A DNA stretch of 64,000 nucleotides from Streptomyces sp. NBC_00654 (GTDB taxonomy: Bacteria; Actinomycetota; Actinomycetes; Streptomycetales; Streptomycetaceae), in the NCBI RefSeq assembly GCF_026341775.1, contig NZ_JAPEOB010000001.1, positions 558,001 to 622,000 on the forward strand, written 5' to 3'. Both the position numbers and the translations under genes were made by a program. The notes beneath the pieces were generated by a model. It was not told the DNA's origin. It saw nothing but the letters and a program-made list of their open reading frames with translations, and searched no databases. Each line of letters opens with the position of its first letter. Position 1 is the stretch's first letter. This document shows, piece by piece, positions 8,350 to 17,509 of the stretch.

Positions 8350-9141
8350 TCAGCGGGGTGACTCCGGGGGTCGCTGCCGGGGCATGTTCGGCCGGGTGGC
8401 GACCGACGGCATCGAGAACCGCCCCGCCCCCGGCGCCGGCTCCGTACGGCTGTTGCCTCCGCCGGTCACCAGGGACTGCATGCCCATGGGCGCGGGACCG
8501 GCCCGGAACTCCACCATCCAGTCCGCGGTCTCCGACCGGACCAGCTCCGTGATGTCCTCCGAGAACCGGCGCAGCACCCCGAGGCACCGCTCCGCGGCCT
8601 CGCTGGCCGTGCCCTCGGTCGGCCCGAGCACCTCGCGCACGCACTCCGAGGCCCAGTCGAACTGGAGCACCTGGAGGCGCCGCTGCACGGCCTGAGCCGT
8701 CGCGAAATCCCTTATCCAGCCGGAGGTCAGACCGAAGTACCGGTCGCAGGACATGCAGGCGGCGCCCAGCAGCAGCGACATATAGCCCCAGCCGGCCGAC
8801 CCGTCCAGCGCGCCCGTGAGGTCGAGCAGCGGCAGCGCCGCCCCCGCGACCACCCCGGCGGCGGTGCCGAGCCGCAGCGCGCGGGCGCAGCGCCGCTTCC
8901 GGACCCGGTCGCGGAGATACCAGTCGGCGGTGCGCAGGGCACCGGACTCGACCCAGCGGTAGAGCTCGTCGAGACGCTCGGCGGGATCGCCCCAGTCGCC
9001 GAGCGGGAAGGCGCGGGCGGTCAGGTCGCGGGGCCCCGCACCGGAACCCGGAACGGACCGCCCAGTTCCGGTACCTCCACCGGATCCCGCGTCGGTCTCC
9101 TTGCGGGGCGGCCCCTCGGGCTGCATCTCCGGCTGACTCAC
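8350..9141 (-). CDS. SLATT-domain two-transmembrane protein
   Basis: About 263 residues. A charged N-terminal region is followed by two closely spaced membrane segments (LGTAAGVVAGAALPLLDL and SLLLGAACMSCDRYFGL) and a long amphipathic helical region rich in Arg, Gln and Glu. This is the arrangement of SLATT (SMODS/SLOG-associating 2TM effector) proteins, which in conflict systems are proposed pore-forming effectors. Here it stands without a nucleotide-synthase or SLOG partner. The C-terminal ~45 residues are proline-rich. A GTG at 9141 with GAGGAG at 9149-9154 is a better start than the GTG at 9159. Its membrane role is predicted, not shown. Confidence 0.65.
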   Translation of the reverse strand: MSQPEMQPEGPPRKETDAGSGGGTGTGRSVPGSGAGPRDLTARAFPLGDWGDPAERLDELYRWVESGALRTADWYLRDRVRKRRCARALRLGTAAGVVAGAALPLLDLTGALDGSAGWGYMSLLLGAACMSCDRYFGLTSGWIRDFATAQAVQRRLQVLQFDWASECVREVLGPTEGTASEAAERCLGVLRRFSEDITELVRSETADWMVEFRAGPAPMGMQSLVTGGGNSRTEPAPGAGRFSMPSVATRPNMPRQRPPESPR

Positions 9142-9560
9142 CGGGGCACTCCTCTGCACTCTGCTTAAGGACTCTGCTTAAGGACTCTGTCCAAGAACGC
9201 GACGGACTCGACGGACTCGGCGGAGCGACTGACTCGACTGACTCGACGTGCTTCCCGGGCGTGGCTCGGGGACGGGGGCAGCCGGCGCGGCCGACGGCCC
9301 CGCCCGGGTAACTCTGCGTTACCGGCGATGCCGGTGTGCGTACTGATGCGCGTGCCCTTCCTACCGCCGAATGGTGGGCCGTGGGGTCGAAATCGCGGGA
9401 TTCCCGCCTGCACACGGCCTGTGATCAGGTATAGGAGGCTGCGAGAGGCCGTCGGAATCTCACCCGAAAGAGTTGGTCCCCGGCGGGTGGAGCGTGGCGA
9501 CCGGCAAGCACGTAGGCTCGGCTTACCGAAACATTCGTCGTCGAAATGCCAGGAGTGACC
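9142..9560. other. Intergenic region between the SLATT and ybaB genes
   Basis: It holds direct repeats of ACTCTGCTTAAGG next to the SLATT start (9159-9190) and short GACTCGAC repeats near 9205-9250. An inverted repeat GGTAAC-TCTGC-GTTACC lies at 9307-9323. A TAGGCT hexamer at about 9512-9517 is a plausible -10 element for the ybaB-recR operon. I found no RNA gene. Confidence 0.5.
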
Positions 9561-9896
9561 GTGATACCCGGTGGTGGTCAGCCGAATATGCAGCAGCTGC
9601 TCCAGCAGGCCCAGAAGATGCAGCAGGACCTTGCCGTGGCCCAGGAGGAACTGGCCAGGACCGAGGTCGACGGCCAGGCGGGCGGCGGCCTGGTGAGGGC
9701 CACCGTGACCGGTGCCGGTGAGCTCCGCGGCCTGGTGATCGACCCGAAGGCCGTGGACCCGGAGGACACCGAGACCCTGGCCGACCTCGTGGTCGCCGCG
9801 GTGAAGGCGGCCAACGAGAACGCGCAGGCGCTCCAGCAGCAGAAGCTGGGCCCGCTGGCGCAGGGACTGGGCGGCATGCCCGGTCTGCCCTTCTGA
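9561..9896 (+). CDS. ybaB: YbaB/EbfC family nucleoid-associated protein
   Basis: 111 residues, normal length for this small dimeric DNA-binding family. The pattern [15 protein letters not shown], the central [22 protein letters not shown] and the C-terminal [20 protein letters not shown] are diagnostic. The protein binds DNA non-specifically and helps organise the nucleoid. The GTG at 9561 with AGGAG six bases upstream gives the expected N-terminus (IPGGGQPN); an ATG at 9546 would add five residues. It is the first gene of a classic pairing with recR, 66 bp downstream. Confidence 0.95.
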   Translation: MIPGGGQPNMQQLLQQAQKMQQDLAVAQEELARTEVDGQAGGGLVRATVTGAGELRGLVIDPKAVDPEDTETLADLVVAAVKAANENAQALQQQKLGPLAQGLGGMPGLPF

Positions 9897-9962
9897 CCGA
9901 GCCCTACTGGTACCGACCCGTACCCACTACGGTACGAAGCAGCATTGAGGAAAGGCGTTCCG

Positions 9963-10562
9963 TTGTACGAAGGCGTTGTTCAGGACCTCATCGACGAGCT
10001 GGGCAGGCTGCCCGGCGTCGGTCCCAAGAGCGCGCAGCGGATCGCCTTCCATGTCCTGCAGGCCGAACCCACCGACGTACGCCGTCTCGCCCATGCCCTC
10101 CTGGAGGTCAAGGACAAGGTCCGGTTCTGCGCCGTGTGCGGGAACGTGGCCCAGCAGGAGCAGTGCGGGATCTGCCGGGACCCGCGCCGCGACCAGACGG
10201 TCATCTGTGTGGTCGAGGAGCCCAAGGACGTCGTCGCGATCGAGCGGACCCGCGAGTTCCGTGGGCGCTACCACGTCCTGGGCGGCGCGATCAGCCCGAT
10301 CGAGGGCGTCGGCCCGGACGACCTGCGCATCCGGGAACTGCTGGCCCGGCTCGCGGACGGCTCCATCACGGAGCTGATCCTGGCGACCGACCCCAACCTG
10401 GAGGGCGAGGCCACCGCCACGTACCTGGCCCGGATGGTCAAGCCGATGGGGCTCAGGGTGACCCGGCTGGCCAGTGGCCTGCCCGTGGGCGGTGACCTGG
10501 AGTACGCCGACGAGGTCACCCTGGGCCGCGCCTTCGAAGGAAGGCGGCTGCTCGATGTCTGA
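9963..10562 (+). CDS. recR: Recombination mediator protein RecR
   Basis: 199 residues, full length. The N-terminal helix-hairpin-helix ([19 protein letters not shown]), the four-cysteine zinc finger [16 protein letters not shown] near residues 57-72, and the Toprim domain beginning [17 protein letters not shown] are all present. RecR acts with RecO (and RecF) to load RecA at single-strand gaps. The start is taken as TTG at 9963 (LYEGVVQDL) after GAGGAAAGG, which matches the family N-terminus. The final codons LLDV-stop overlap the start of a 26-codon mini-ORF. It follows ybaB in the same transcript. Confidence 0.97.
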   Translation: MYEGVVQDLIDELGRLPGVGPKSAQRIAFHVLQAEPTDVRRLAHALLEVKDKVRFCAVCGNVAQQEQCGICRDPRRDQTVICVVEEPKDVVAIERTREFRGRYHVLGGAISPIEGVGPDDLRIRELLARLADGSITELILATDPNLEGEATATYLARMVKPMGLRVTRLASGLPVGGDLEYADEVTLGRAFEGRRLLDV

Positions 10563-10635
10563 TGCCGCCGCCGTGCACGTCCGGCCCCACTCACCGTTCG
10601 AGACCGCGCCCACGGGAGGTCCCCTCGATGTCTGA
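10555..10635 (+). CDS. Possible 26-aa mini-ORF between recR and the DUF5063 gene
   Basis: ATG at 10555 overlaps the recR stop (ATGTCTGA). It reads 26 codons beginning MSDAAAV and ending PLDV-stop, where the stop again overlaps the next gene start (ATGTCTGA). The two junctions share the 16-mer CTCGATGTCTGAYGCC. It may be a duplicated gene junction, a translational coupler or chance. Weakly supported as a product. Confidence 0.25.
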   Translation: MSDAAAVHVRPHSPFETAPTGGPLDV

Positions 10636-11287
10636 CGCCACGCTGAACTCCGTCACACAGGACCCGGACGACTTCGCCGTCCAGATCGCGGACCAGATCA
10701 AGACGTTCATCGTCGCGGTCACGGAGGTGTCCAAGGTCGAGGAGCCCGAGGAAGCCGTTCCGGTCCTGCTCCTCCAGGTCTCCCAGCTGCTGCTGGCGGG
10801 CGGCCGCCTCGGAGCGTACGAGGACGTCCTGCCCGACGAGCGCTACGAGCCGGACCTGGGCGCCGAGCCGGACGCGGACGGCCTGCGCGAGCGCTTCGCG
10901 GCCCTCCTGGAGCCGATCGACGTCTACTCCGAGGTCTTCGACCCGTACGAGCCCCGCAAGGCCCCGGTCCCGCACCGCATCTCCGACGACCTGGCCGATC
11001 TGGTCACCGACCTCGGCCACGGTCTGGCGCACTACGAGGCCGACCGCACCGCCGAGGCGCTGTGGTGGTGGCAGTTCTCGTACTTCTCCAACTGGGGCTC
11101 CACCGCCTCCGCCACCCTGCGCGCCCTCCAGTCCCTGATCGCCCACATCCGCCTCAACCAGCCCCTCGAAGAGCTGGACGGCCTGGACATCGACCAGGAC
11201 CCGGGCGAGGACGACCTGGCGGAGGAGGCGGGCCGCGTGATGGTGCAGGAGATCGCGGGACCGCTGGGGCTGCGGCCGGTGAAGTAG
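10628..11287 (+). CDS. DUF5063 domain-containing protein
   Basis: 219 residues. Acidic, helical, no membrane segment. Conserved-looking features include AVQIADQIKTFI near the start, the central DVYSEVFDPYE, and EALWWWQFSYFSNWG followed by ALRALQSLIAHIR, which match the DUF5063 family found downstream of recR in Streptomyces. Function unknown. The start ATG at 10628 has GGGAGGT upstream. Position behind ybaB and recR suggests cotranscription and possibly a link to DNA metabolism, but this is context only. Confidence 0.8.
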   Translation: MSDATLNSVTQDPDDFAVQIADQIKTFIVAVTEVSKVEEPEEAVPVLLLQVSQLLLAGGRLGAYEDVLPDERYEPDLGAEPDADGLRERFAALLEPIDVYSEVFDPYEPRKAPVPHRISDDLADLVTDLGHGLAHYEADRTAEALWWWQFSYFSNWGSTASATLRALQSLIAHIRLNQPLEELDGLDIDQDPGEDDLAEEAGRVMVQEIAGPLGLRPVK

Positions 11288-11363
11288 CGGGCGCGATCCC
11301 TTCGGGCGTCCTTCCCCGGTGTCGTCCCGGCGAAAGTCGCACGGGACGGGGGCGGTCGGGGGC

Positions 11364-11867
11364 TCATTGGCCGGGCACGGTCACGCGGATCAGGGTCTGC
11401 TGGCCGTTGGCGACCAGTTTCCTCCGGCCGTCCTGGACGGCGAACACCTCCAGCCCGCACACGGTCAGGGTGCGTCCGGGCTTCAGGACGGTTCCGACCG
11501 CCTCGATGTGGTCGCCGAGGGCGGGTGCGAGGAGGTTGATCTTGTACTCGACCGTGAGCACCTCCGCGTTGTCCGGGAACAGGGTGACCGCCGCGAAGCC
11601 ACCGGCGGTGTCCGCGATCGCGCCGGTGGCGCCCGCGTGGATGAAACCGTTGTGCTGGGTGACCTCGGGGCGGCTCGGAAGCACGATGTGCACGCGCCCC
11701 GGCGCGATCCGCGAGATCCGTGCGCCGAGGTGGTGCATCAGACCGTGGCGGTCGAATCCGGCCCGGATACGGGCCTGCACCTCGGGACTCGCCTGCTCCT
11801 GCTCCTGCTCCTGCTCCTGCCCCTGTTCCAGTTCCTGCTTCCGCTCCTGCTGTGACTGGTCTTCCAC
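11364..11867 (-). CDS. PaaI-family hotdog-fold thioesterase
   Basis: About 167 residues. The hotdog core contains TQHNGFIHAGATGAIADTAGG, the helix and catalytic-region signature of PaaI-like acyl-CoA thioesterases, followed by the strand EYKINLLAPALGD. These enzymes hydrolyse acyl- or aryl-acyl-CoA. Residues ~10-30 are a Gln/Glu repeat tail encoded by CTCCTG units and are probably disordered. A GTG at 11867 with AAGGAG just upstream is preferred to the GTG at 11891. It converges with the DUF5063 gene; a 7-bp inverted repeat (11323-11329 / 11342-11348) lies between them. Confidence 0.85.
   Translation of the reverse strand: MEDQSQQERKQELEQGQEQEQEQEQASPEVQARIRAGFDRHGLMHHLGARISRIAPGRVHIVLPSRPEVTQHNGFIHAGATGAIADTAGGFAAVTLFPDNAEVLTVEYKINLLAPALGDHIEAVGTVLKPGRTLTVCGLEVFAVQDGRRKLVANGQQTLIRVTVPGQ
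11791..11832 (-). repeat. Hexanucleotide (CTCCTG) coding repeat, Gln-Glu tail
   Basis: Near-perfect tandem CTCCTG units on the plus strand encode the alternating Gln-Glu stretch at the N-terminus of the thioesterase. Confidence 0.85.
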
Positions 11868-12345
11868 GGGCTCTCCTTCGGCAGGGATCACGATGCTCGA
11901 ACCGGGTGAGGCGGGTCCACCGGCGGACCAGGTGGTCCACGAGCGGGAACCCGCCGAACGGCGATCATCATGGCACCGGGGGCGTGGTGACGGCCCGCCT
12001 TTTGCCGCCTTCCTGTCGCCTCCCCGCTGCCGTTCCGAGGCTGTTGCCGCAGGTCGTCCCGGGGCTCAAGCTCCGAGTTCCGAACCTCGGGCTCCGAGCT
12101 CTCTTCTGTAGGAACGGGTGGTGGAGGTTGAACCCACCCACCCTCCCAAGTCCCGTGCGGACCTGCGCGGATGAGCCGGCCGGCAGGGCGAGGGGTGACA
12201 TTCGGTGATCGGTTTGCGCCGCAGCGTGTGTGCGCTCTAGATTCGTGCCGAGCAACCCACAGTCCGAAAAAACGGACGACCCCAGCGGTGCGCCAACACC
12301 AACCGGGGTCTGGCCGTATCAGATCGAAAAGAGACTTCGATCCAC
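11868..12345. other. Intergenic region between the thioesterase and the HTH protein
   Basis: About 480 bp between divergent genes without a convincing coding region. A hairpin-forming stretch GGGTGG...CCACCC lies near 12118-12150, and a good promoter for the downstream gene lies at 12214-12243. Nothing else was recognised. Confidence 0.5.
12214..12243 (+). promoter_or_regulatory. Putative sigma-70 type promoter
   Basis: TTGCGC and TAGATT are separated by 18 bp, close to the Streptomyces housekeeping consensus. They lie about 100 bp upstream of the HTH protein start. Confidence 0.5.
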
Positions 12346-13404
12346 ATGGCTGACGCCAATGTTAGTGCTGCCCTGCGTGCGCCCGCCCATCCCATGGCGA
12401 AAGCCGGGTATGGCAAGCGTCACGTCCCCGACGAAGCCCCGCGCGGCGCCGATGACTTCGGCCATCTGGACGCCCGGGAAGCCGCGCTCGCCGCGTACAT
12501 CGACCGGCTCCCCGAAGGCGCCGCCATCGGCTACAAGGTGCTGGCCGAGGAGTTGCCGCAGTACGGCCAACAGGCCTGCCGCAGCGCGCTGGACCGGCTG
12601 ACCCGGGCCGGGCACCTGCGGCGGATCAAGGTCCATGTCACCGTGGCCGACGGCGGGAAGCGCTGGGTGACGCGTACGCACTTCTCCCGCACCGCCCGCG
12701 ACGCCGCCTGGTGGGCGCGGTACGTGCGGTTCGTCCGGGGCATCGACGCCCCCGGCCAGCCACCGGCCCCGGACGCGGTGGAGGGGGAGCGGCCCCGAGC
12801 GCAGCAGCCGCAGCCGCAGCAGCCCCGGCCGTCGCAACAGCCGCAGCGGCAGCCGGAGTCGGCGCCCGAGCCCGAGCCCGGTGTACCCGCCCCGCGCTCG
12901 GAGGCGTACGACGTGCTTGCCGCGCTCGGCGGTCAGGAGCCGAGGCTCCAGCTGTCCGACGGCGAGTGCGTGGCGCTGGAACACCTGGTCGACGAGTGGT
13001 TCGTGCGCGGGCTCGGCCGGGAGCAGATCACCCGGGCCCTGGTGGCGGGGCTGCCCGCCTCCGTGCATTCCGCCGGGGCCTTCCTCCGTACCCGATTGGA
13101 GAACAAGATGCCCCCTGTCCCGCAGCCCGCGAGGACCGAGAACGGCCACCGTGAGGAGATTCTCGGCGCCCTGATGATGTGCGCCTTCTGCGACGAGGAC
13201 GAGACCACGACCACGCTGGTCGACGGTGTCTGCGGGGACTGCCGCGCCGACATCGACCGCGACGAGGCGAGCGGGGCGACCGGCGACGTACCGGACACCT
13301 TCCTGGCCCGGCCGTGTCAGCCGCTGGACGTCGCCGCCCGGGTGGCCGAACTGCGGTCGGCCGCGGGGCGCGGGACGGTCACGGTGCCGAGGCCGCGCCG
13401 ATGA
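12346..13404 (+). CDS. Helix-turn-helix protein with C-terminal CxxC pair
   Basis: 352 residues. Residues ~40-110 resemble a winged-helix module (AAYIDRLPEGAAIGYKVLAEELPQ then SALDRLTRAGHLRRIKV). A basic segment WWARYVRFVRG follows, then a Gln/Pro-rich linker (~145-180) and a second helical domain. Near residue 280 CAFCDEDET...GVCGDC provides two CxxC-like pairs that could bind a metal. This combination suggests a DNA-binding protein of unknown target. The ATG at 12346 has only a weak ribosome-binding site. I do not know a named orthologue. Confidence 0.7.
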   Translation: MADANVSAALRAPAHPMAKAGYGKRHVPDEAPRGADDFGHLDAREAALAAYIDRLPEGAAIGYKVLAEELPQYGQQACRSALDRLTRAGHLRRIKVHVTVADGGKRWVTRTHFSRTARDAAWWARYVRFVRGIDAPGQPPAPDAVEGERPRAQQPQPQQPRPSQQPQRQPESAPEPEPGVPAPRSEAYDVLAALGGQEPRLQLSDGECVALEHLVDEWFVRGLGREQITRALVAGLPASVHSAGAFLRTRLENKMPPVPQPARTENGHREEILGALMMCAFCDEDETTTTLVDGVCGDCRADIDRDEASGATGDVPDTFLARPCQPLDVAARVAELRSAAGRGTVTVPRPRR

Positions 13405-13454
13405 GCGTGCAGGAGATCCCGGTCGGGGCACCATGGAGTCAAGGAGGCGACGCC

Positions 13455-14033
13455 ATGACCCCCAGGACCACCGCTCAGCCCCAGATGTCCGTCGAAGAGT
13501 TCGAGGAGCTCGCCCGCCGTGCTGCCGAGTTCGTGCGCCTTGAGTTCATCAGTGGAAAGGTCCAGGTAAAGCCCGTGCCCGACGGGAATCACGCGGAGAT
13601 CGTCAAGTGGCTCCAGAGGCAGTGCATGCAGCACCGGCCGGAGCTCTGGCTCTACCCCGAACAGGGGCTGAAGGTCGAGGCGTACCGCAAGGGACGGGCC
13701 CGGCCCGACAGCGCACTCGCCCCTGATGACTACTTCGCCGGGGCGGGGGAGTGGGCGGACCCCACCGGCGTACTGATGGCGGTCGAGGTCACCTCCCACG
13801 ACTCCGACACCAACCGGCGCGACCGGGTCGAGAAGCCCGATGGTTATGCGGCGGCCGGTATCCCGGTCTACCTGCTCATCGACCGTGAGGCGTGCTCGGT
13901 GACCGTGTGCACCGAGCCGGAGAAGGGGACGTACCGCTCCTCCACCACCCGGCCCTTCGGCGCGGTCGTCGAGCTGCCCGAACCGGTGGGCTTCACGCTG
14001 GAGACCGAGAAGCTCAAGGACTACGCGGACTGA
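13455..14033 (+). CDS. Uma2 family PD-(D/E)xK nuclease-fold protein
   Basis: 192 residues, the normal Uma2 length. The N-terminal MSVEEFEEL, the central RPDSALAPDD and VLMAVEVTSHDSDTNRRDRVEKPDGYAAAGIPVYLLID match the family, with Asp, Glu-x-x-Ser and Lys corresponding to the PD-(D/E)xK residues. Uma2 proteins are abundant in Streptomyces and cyanobacteria and their role is unclear. The ATG at 13455 follows a near-perfect AAGGAGG. It lies 50 bp after the HTH gene and may be cotranscribed. Confidence 0.9.
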   Translation: MTPRTTAQPQMSVEEFEELARRAAEFVRLEFISGKVQVKPVPDGNHAEIVKWLQRQCMQHRPELWLYPEQGLKVEAYRKGRARPDSALAPDDYFAGAGEWADPTGVLMAVEVTSHDSDTNRRDRVEKPDGYAAAGIPVYLLIDREACSVTVCTEPEKGTYRSSTTRPFGAVVELPEPVGFTLETEKLKDYAD

Positions 14034-14110
14034 CCGCCGCCCCGGTGACACCGTGTGTGGGCTGGGACACATACGGGAGTGCGGGGGCGATCGGCGGGCA
14101 ACAGCCCCGT

Positions 14111-14204
14111 ACGAGCAGTCCGGGACGACACGCCGGATCATGTGGCGGGCGGGACATCTCACCATCTGGTATGAGGCGGGCGATTCCGGACTGCTCGTTA
14201 AACT
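14111..14204. other. Long-range inverted repeat and -10-like element upstream of lysC
   Basis: Perfect 13-bp arms ACGAGCAGTCCGG (14111-14123) and CCGGACTGCTCGT (14186-14198) enclose 62 nt that contain smaller complementary pairs (CGCC/GGCG around 14131-14147; CTCACCA/TGGTATGAG around 14158-14175). The second arm abuts TAAACT (14199-14204), a plausible -10 for lysC-asd. If transcription begins upstream this is a structured leader; otherwise it is a DNA-level control site. Confidence 0.5.
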
Positions 14205-14241
14205 GAGCCGACCGCAGTAATGGACTGAGCGAGGAGCGCAC

Positions 14242-15513
14242 GTGGGCCTTGTCGTGCAGAAGTACGGAGGCTCCTCCGTAGCCGATGCCGAGGGCATCAA
14301 GCGGGTCGCCAAGCGAATCGTCGATGCCAAGAAGAACGGCAACCAAGTGGTTGTCGTGGTGTCAGCGATGGGCGACACGACGGACGAGCTGATCGATCTC
14401 GCCGAGCAGGTATCCCCGATTCCTGCCGGGCGTGAATTCGACATGCTGCTGACCGCGGGAGAGCGGATCTCCATGGCCCTGCTGGCCATGGCGATCAAAA
14501 ACCTGGGCCACGAGGCCCAGTCGTTCACCGGCAGTCAGGCCGGTGTCATCACCGACTCGGTTCACAACAAAGCGCGGATCATCGATGTCACGCCGGGGCG
14601 GATTCGTACCGCGCTCGACGAGGGCAATATCGCGATCGTCGCCGGTTTCCAGGGTGTGTCCCAGGACAAGAAGGACATCACCACGCTGGGCCGGGGCGGA
14701 TCCGACACCACCGCCGTCGCACTCGCGGCCGCGCTGGATGCCGAGGTCTGCGAGATCTACACCGATGTGGACGGTGTCTTCACCGCCGACCCGAGGGTCG
14801 TGAAGAAGGCCCGGAAGATCGACTGGATCTCCTTCGAGGACATGCTGGAGCTGGCCGCGTCCGGCTCCAAGGTGCTGCTGCACCGCTGTGTGGAGTACGC
14901 ACGCCGATACGACATTCCGATCCACGTCCGCTCGTCCTTCTCCGGACTGCGCGGCACCTGGGTCAGCAACGAGCCGCAAGGGGACCAGCAGGTGGAGCAC
15001 GCCATCATCTCCGGAGTCGCCCACGACGTCTCCGAGGCCAAGATCACCGTTGTCGGCGTCCCCGACAAGCCGGGCGAGGCCGCCGCGATCTTCCGCGCCA
15101 TCGCGAACGCGGAAGTGAACATCGACATGGTGGTGCAGAACGTCTCCGCCGCGTCGACGGGGCTGACGGACATCTCCTTCACGCTTCCCAAGGCCGAGGG
15201 CCGCAAGGCCATCGACGCCCTGGAGCGGACCAAGGCCACCATCGGCTTCGACTCGCTGCGCTACGACGACCAGATCGCCAAGATCTCCCTGGTCGGCGCG
15301 GGTATGAAGACGAACCCGGGCGTCACGGCAGGCTTCTTCGAGGCGCTGTCCGACGCGGGCGTGAACATCGAGCTGATCTCGACCTCCGAGATCCGTATCT
15401 CGGTGGTCACCCGAGCCGACGACGTCAACGAGGCCGTGCGCGCCGTGCACACCGCCTTCGGCCTCGACAGCGACTCCGACGAGGCCGTCGTGTACGGGGG
15501 CACCGGACGATGA
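14242..15513 (+). CDS. lysC: Aspartate kinase (alpha subunit / full length)
   Basis: 423 residues. It catalyses ATP-dependent phosphorylation of aspartate, the entry step to lysine, threonine, methionine and, in Streptomyces, diaminopimelate. The kinase domain starts [11 protein letters not shown] and includes [16 protein letters not shown] and the [15 protein letters not shown] signature. Two ACT domains (~265-340 and ~345-415, including [14 protein letters not shown] and [11 protein letters not shown]) mark feedback control by lysine/threonine. The GTG start follows GAGGAGCGC. Its stop overlaps asd by 4 nt, so the two are one operon. An internal start at 14992 probably makes a beta subunit. 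Confidence 0.97.
   Translation: MGLVVQKYGGSSVADAEGIKRVAKRIVDAKKNGNQVVVVVSAMGDTTDELIDLAEQVSPIPAGREFDMLLTAGERISMALLAMAIKNLGHEAQSFTGSQAGVITDSVHNKARIIDVTPGRIRTALDEGNIAIVAGFQGVSQDKKDITTLGRGGSDTTAVALAAALDAEVCEIYTDVDGVFTADPRVVKKARKIDWISFEDMLELAASGSKVLLHRCVEYARRYDIPIHVRSSFSGLRGTWVSNEPQGDQQVEHAIISGVAHDVSEAKITVVGVPDKPGEAAAIFRAIANAEVNIDMVVQNVSAASTGLTDISFTLPKAEGRKAIDALERTKATIGFDSLRYDDQIAKISLVGAGMKTNPGVTAGFFEALSDAGVNIELISTSEIRISVVTRADDVNEAVRAVHTAFGLDSDSDEAVVYGGTGR
14992..15513 (+). CDS. lysC: Aspartate kinase beta subunit from internal in-frame start
   Basis: GTG at codon 251 of lysC has AAGGGG eight bases upstream and begins [17 protein letters not shown], aligning with the known internal LysC-beta start of Corynebacterium. 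The 173-residue product would be the two ACT domains, the regulatory subunit of an alpha2beta2 enzyme. The signal is visible; use in this organism is inferred. Confidence 0.55.
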   Translation: MEHAIISGVAHDVSEAKITVVGVPDKPGEAAAIFRAIANAEVNIDMVVQNVSAASTGLTDISFTLPKAEGRKAIDALERTKATIGFDSLRYDDQIAKISLVGAGMKTNPGVTAGFFEALSDAGVNIELISTSEIRISVVTRADDVNEAVRAVHTAFGLDSDSDEAVVYGGTGR

Positions 15514-16574
15514 CCGCCCGCCGCCCTTCGCTCGCGGTCGTCGGCGCGACCGGGGTGATCGGTGGCGTCATGCTCCAGATCCTTTCGCAGCACGCGGATG
15601 TCTGGGGCGAGGTGAAGCTGATCGCCTCACCGCGTTCGGCCGGCCGCAAGCTGGTCGTACGCGGTGAGGAGACCGAGGTCCTCGCGCTCGGCGAGGACGT
15701 GTTCGACGGCGTCGACGTGGCCCTGTTCCTGGTGCCGGACGAGGTGTCCGCCCGGTGGGGGCCGCTCGCCGCGTCCAAGGGCGCCGTGGTCATCGACGAC
15801 TCGGCGGCCTTCCGGCTGGACGACGACGTGCCGCTGGTCGTCCCCGAGATCAACCCGCACGCCGTACGGCTCCGCTCGCGCGGCATCGTCGCCTCCCCGA
15901 ACTGCACCACGCTGTCGCTGATCGTCGCGGTCGGCGCGCTGCACGCCGAGTTCGGGCTGCGGGAGCTGATCGTCTCCTCGTACCAGGCGGTGAGCGGCGC
16001 GGGCCGTGACGGTGTCGCCGCCCTGCGCGAACAGCTGTCGCTGGTGGCCGGTACGGAGCTGGGTACGCACCCCGGCGACGTACGGCGGGCACTCGGCGAC
16101 GACGGCGGGAGCCCCTTCGCCGCACCCGTGGCCCTGAACGTCGTGCCATGGGCCGGGACCGATGCCGGGGACGGCTGGTCGTCCGAGGAGCTGGCGATCC
16201 GCGAGGAGTGCCGCAAGATCCTGGACCTGCCGGATCTGAAGGTCGCGGCGACCTGTGTGTACGTCCCCGTCGTCGCGACGCACTCGATGTCCGTCCATGC
16301 GCGCTTCGAGAGCGAGGTCGCCGTCGACCGGGCGCACGAGATCCTGGCGACCGCCCCCGGCGTGGTGCTGTTCGACAGCCCGGCCTCCGGCGATTTCCCC
16401 ACGCCTTCCGACGTGGTGGGAACCGATCCGACCTGGGTCGGGCGGGTGCGGCGCTCAATGGACGATTCGCGCGCACTCGAAATGTTCATTTGTGGCGACA
16501 ATCGGCGCAAAGGGGCCGCTTTGAACGTCGCTCAGATCGCAGAATCCGTGGCCGCCGAATTCCCCCGGGGCTGA
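15510..16574 (+). CDS. asd: Aspartate-semialdehyde dehydrogenase
   Basis: 354 residues, full length. It reduces beta-aspartyl phosphate to aspartate semialdehyde with NADPH, the step after LysC. The N-terminal [10 protein letters not shown] binds NADP, the active-site cysteine lies in SPNCTT near residue 132, and [11 protein letters not shown] follows. The ATG overlaps the lysC stop (ATGA), indicating translational coupling. The C-terminal region [17 protein letters not shown] is family-typical. Confidence 0.97.
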   Translation: MTARRPSLAVVGATGVIGGVMLQILSQHADVWGEVKLIASPRSAGRKLVVRGEETEVLALGEDVFDGVDVALFLVPDEVSARWGPLAASKGAVVIDDSAAFRLDDDVPLVVPEINPHAVRLRSRGIVASPNCTTLSLIVAVGALHAEFGLRELIVSSYQAVSGAGRDGVAALREQLSLVAGTELGTHPGDVRRALGDDGGSPFAAPVALNVVPWAGTDAGDGWSSEELAIREECRKILDLPDLKVAATCVYVPVVATHSMSVHARFESEVAVDRAHEILATAPGVVLFDSPASGDFPTPSDVVGTDPTWVGRVRRSMDDSRALEMFICGDNRRKGAALNVAQIAESVAAEFPRG

Positions 16575-16846
16575 TCGAACCTGTTTTGTAGGATCTGTGA
16601 ACACCCGTTGCAGAATTCGCTGGTCTGAACCCCTTGAGCTGGGGCGTTGTCATATCCGACGATGATCTCCCGGCCACCTGCAACCGCATGTCGGTCGGGC
16701 AGCGTCTATGCCGTCACTTCTTGCGCGGCGGGGCGCAATTTTGGGGCATTTGGGGAAGAGCAGGTACGCATGAGGGCATATCGCACAGCGCTGAACGCGG
16801 TGCCGTACGCGTACAACCCTGATGGGGGGCAGCGTGTCCAACTGGC

Positions 16847-17509
16847 GTGGCAGAGGTTCTCGATATCACAGTGGTGGGCCCGTTGCGGGGTGCTTCGGTA
16901 CGTCCGTTCCGGCGGCCCCGCGCGCCCGGCGGCATGCCGGTGATCGCGCCCATGCCCGCTGCGCGCCCGGCGCGGCTGCCGTCGCAGCGCGAGGGCGCTG
17001 AGGAGACGGTGGCAGCGGGAACCACGGTCGACCATCTGACCGAGACCTATCGCGCCCACTACCGTTCGCTGCTCGGCCTCGCCGCCCTGCTGCTGGACGA
17101 CACCGCGTCCTGTGAGGACGTGGTGCAGGAGGCGTTCATCCGCGTGCACTCCGCGCGCAACCGGGTACGGGAACCGGAGAAGACGCTCGCGTACCTCCGG
17201 CAGACCGTCGTCAACCTCTCCCGCTCCGCGCTGCGCCGCCGCATCCTCGGGCTGAAGCTGCTCTCCAAGCCCATGCCGGACATGGCGAGCGCCGAGGAGG
17301 GCGCGTACGACCAGCTGGAGCGGGACGCGCTGATCAAGGCCATGAAGGGGCTGCAACGGCGCCAGCGTGAGGTGCTGGTGCTGCGCTACTTCGCGGACAT
17401 GACGGAGGCGCAGGTCGCGGAGACGCTGGGGGTTTCGCTGGGCTCGGTCAAGGCGTACGGCTCGCGCGGTATCGCGGCCCTGCGCGTCGTGATGGAGGCG
17501 CAGGCATGA
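16847..17509 (+). CDS. SigE-family ECF RNA polymerase sigma factor
   Basis: About 220 residues. Region 2 contains YRSLLGLAALLLDDTASCEDVVQEAFIRVH and LAYLRQTVVNLSRSALRRR. Region 4 contains QRRQREVLVLRYFADMTEAQVAETLGVSLGSVKAYGSRGIAALR. The start is uncertain: the GTG at 16847 has no clear ribosome-binding site and an ATG at 16934 also fits, since the first ~45 residues are basic and unconserved. The stop overlaps the next gene by 4 nt, a usual layout for a sigma factor and its membrane partner. Regulon unknown. The 272 bp upstream (16575-16846) show no other gene. Confidence 0.9.
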   Translation: MAEVLDITVVGPLRGASVRPFRRPRAPGGMPVIAPMPAARPARLPSQREGAEETVAAGTTVDHLTETYRAHYRSLLGLAALLLDDTASCEDVVQEAFIRVHSARNRVREPEKTLAYLRQTVVNLSRSALRRRILGLKLLSKPMPDMASAEEGAYDQLERDALIKAMKGLQRRQREVLVLRYFADMTEAQVAETLGVSLGSVKAYGSRGIAALRVVMEAQA

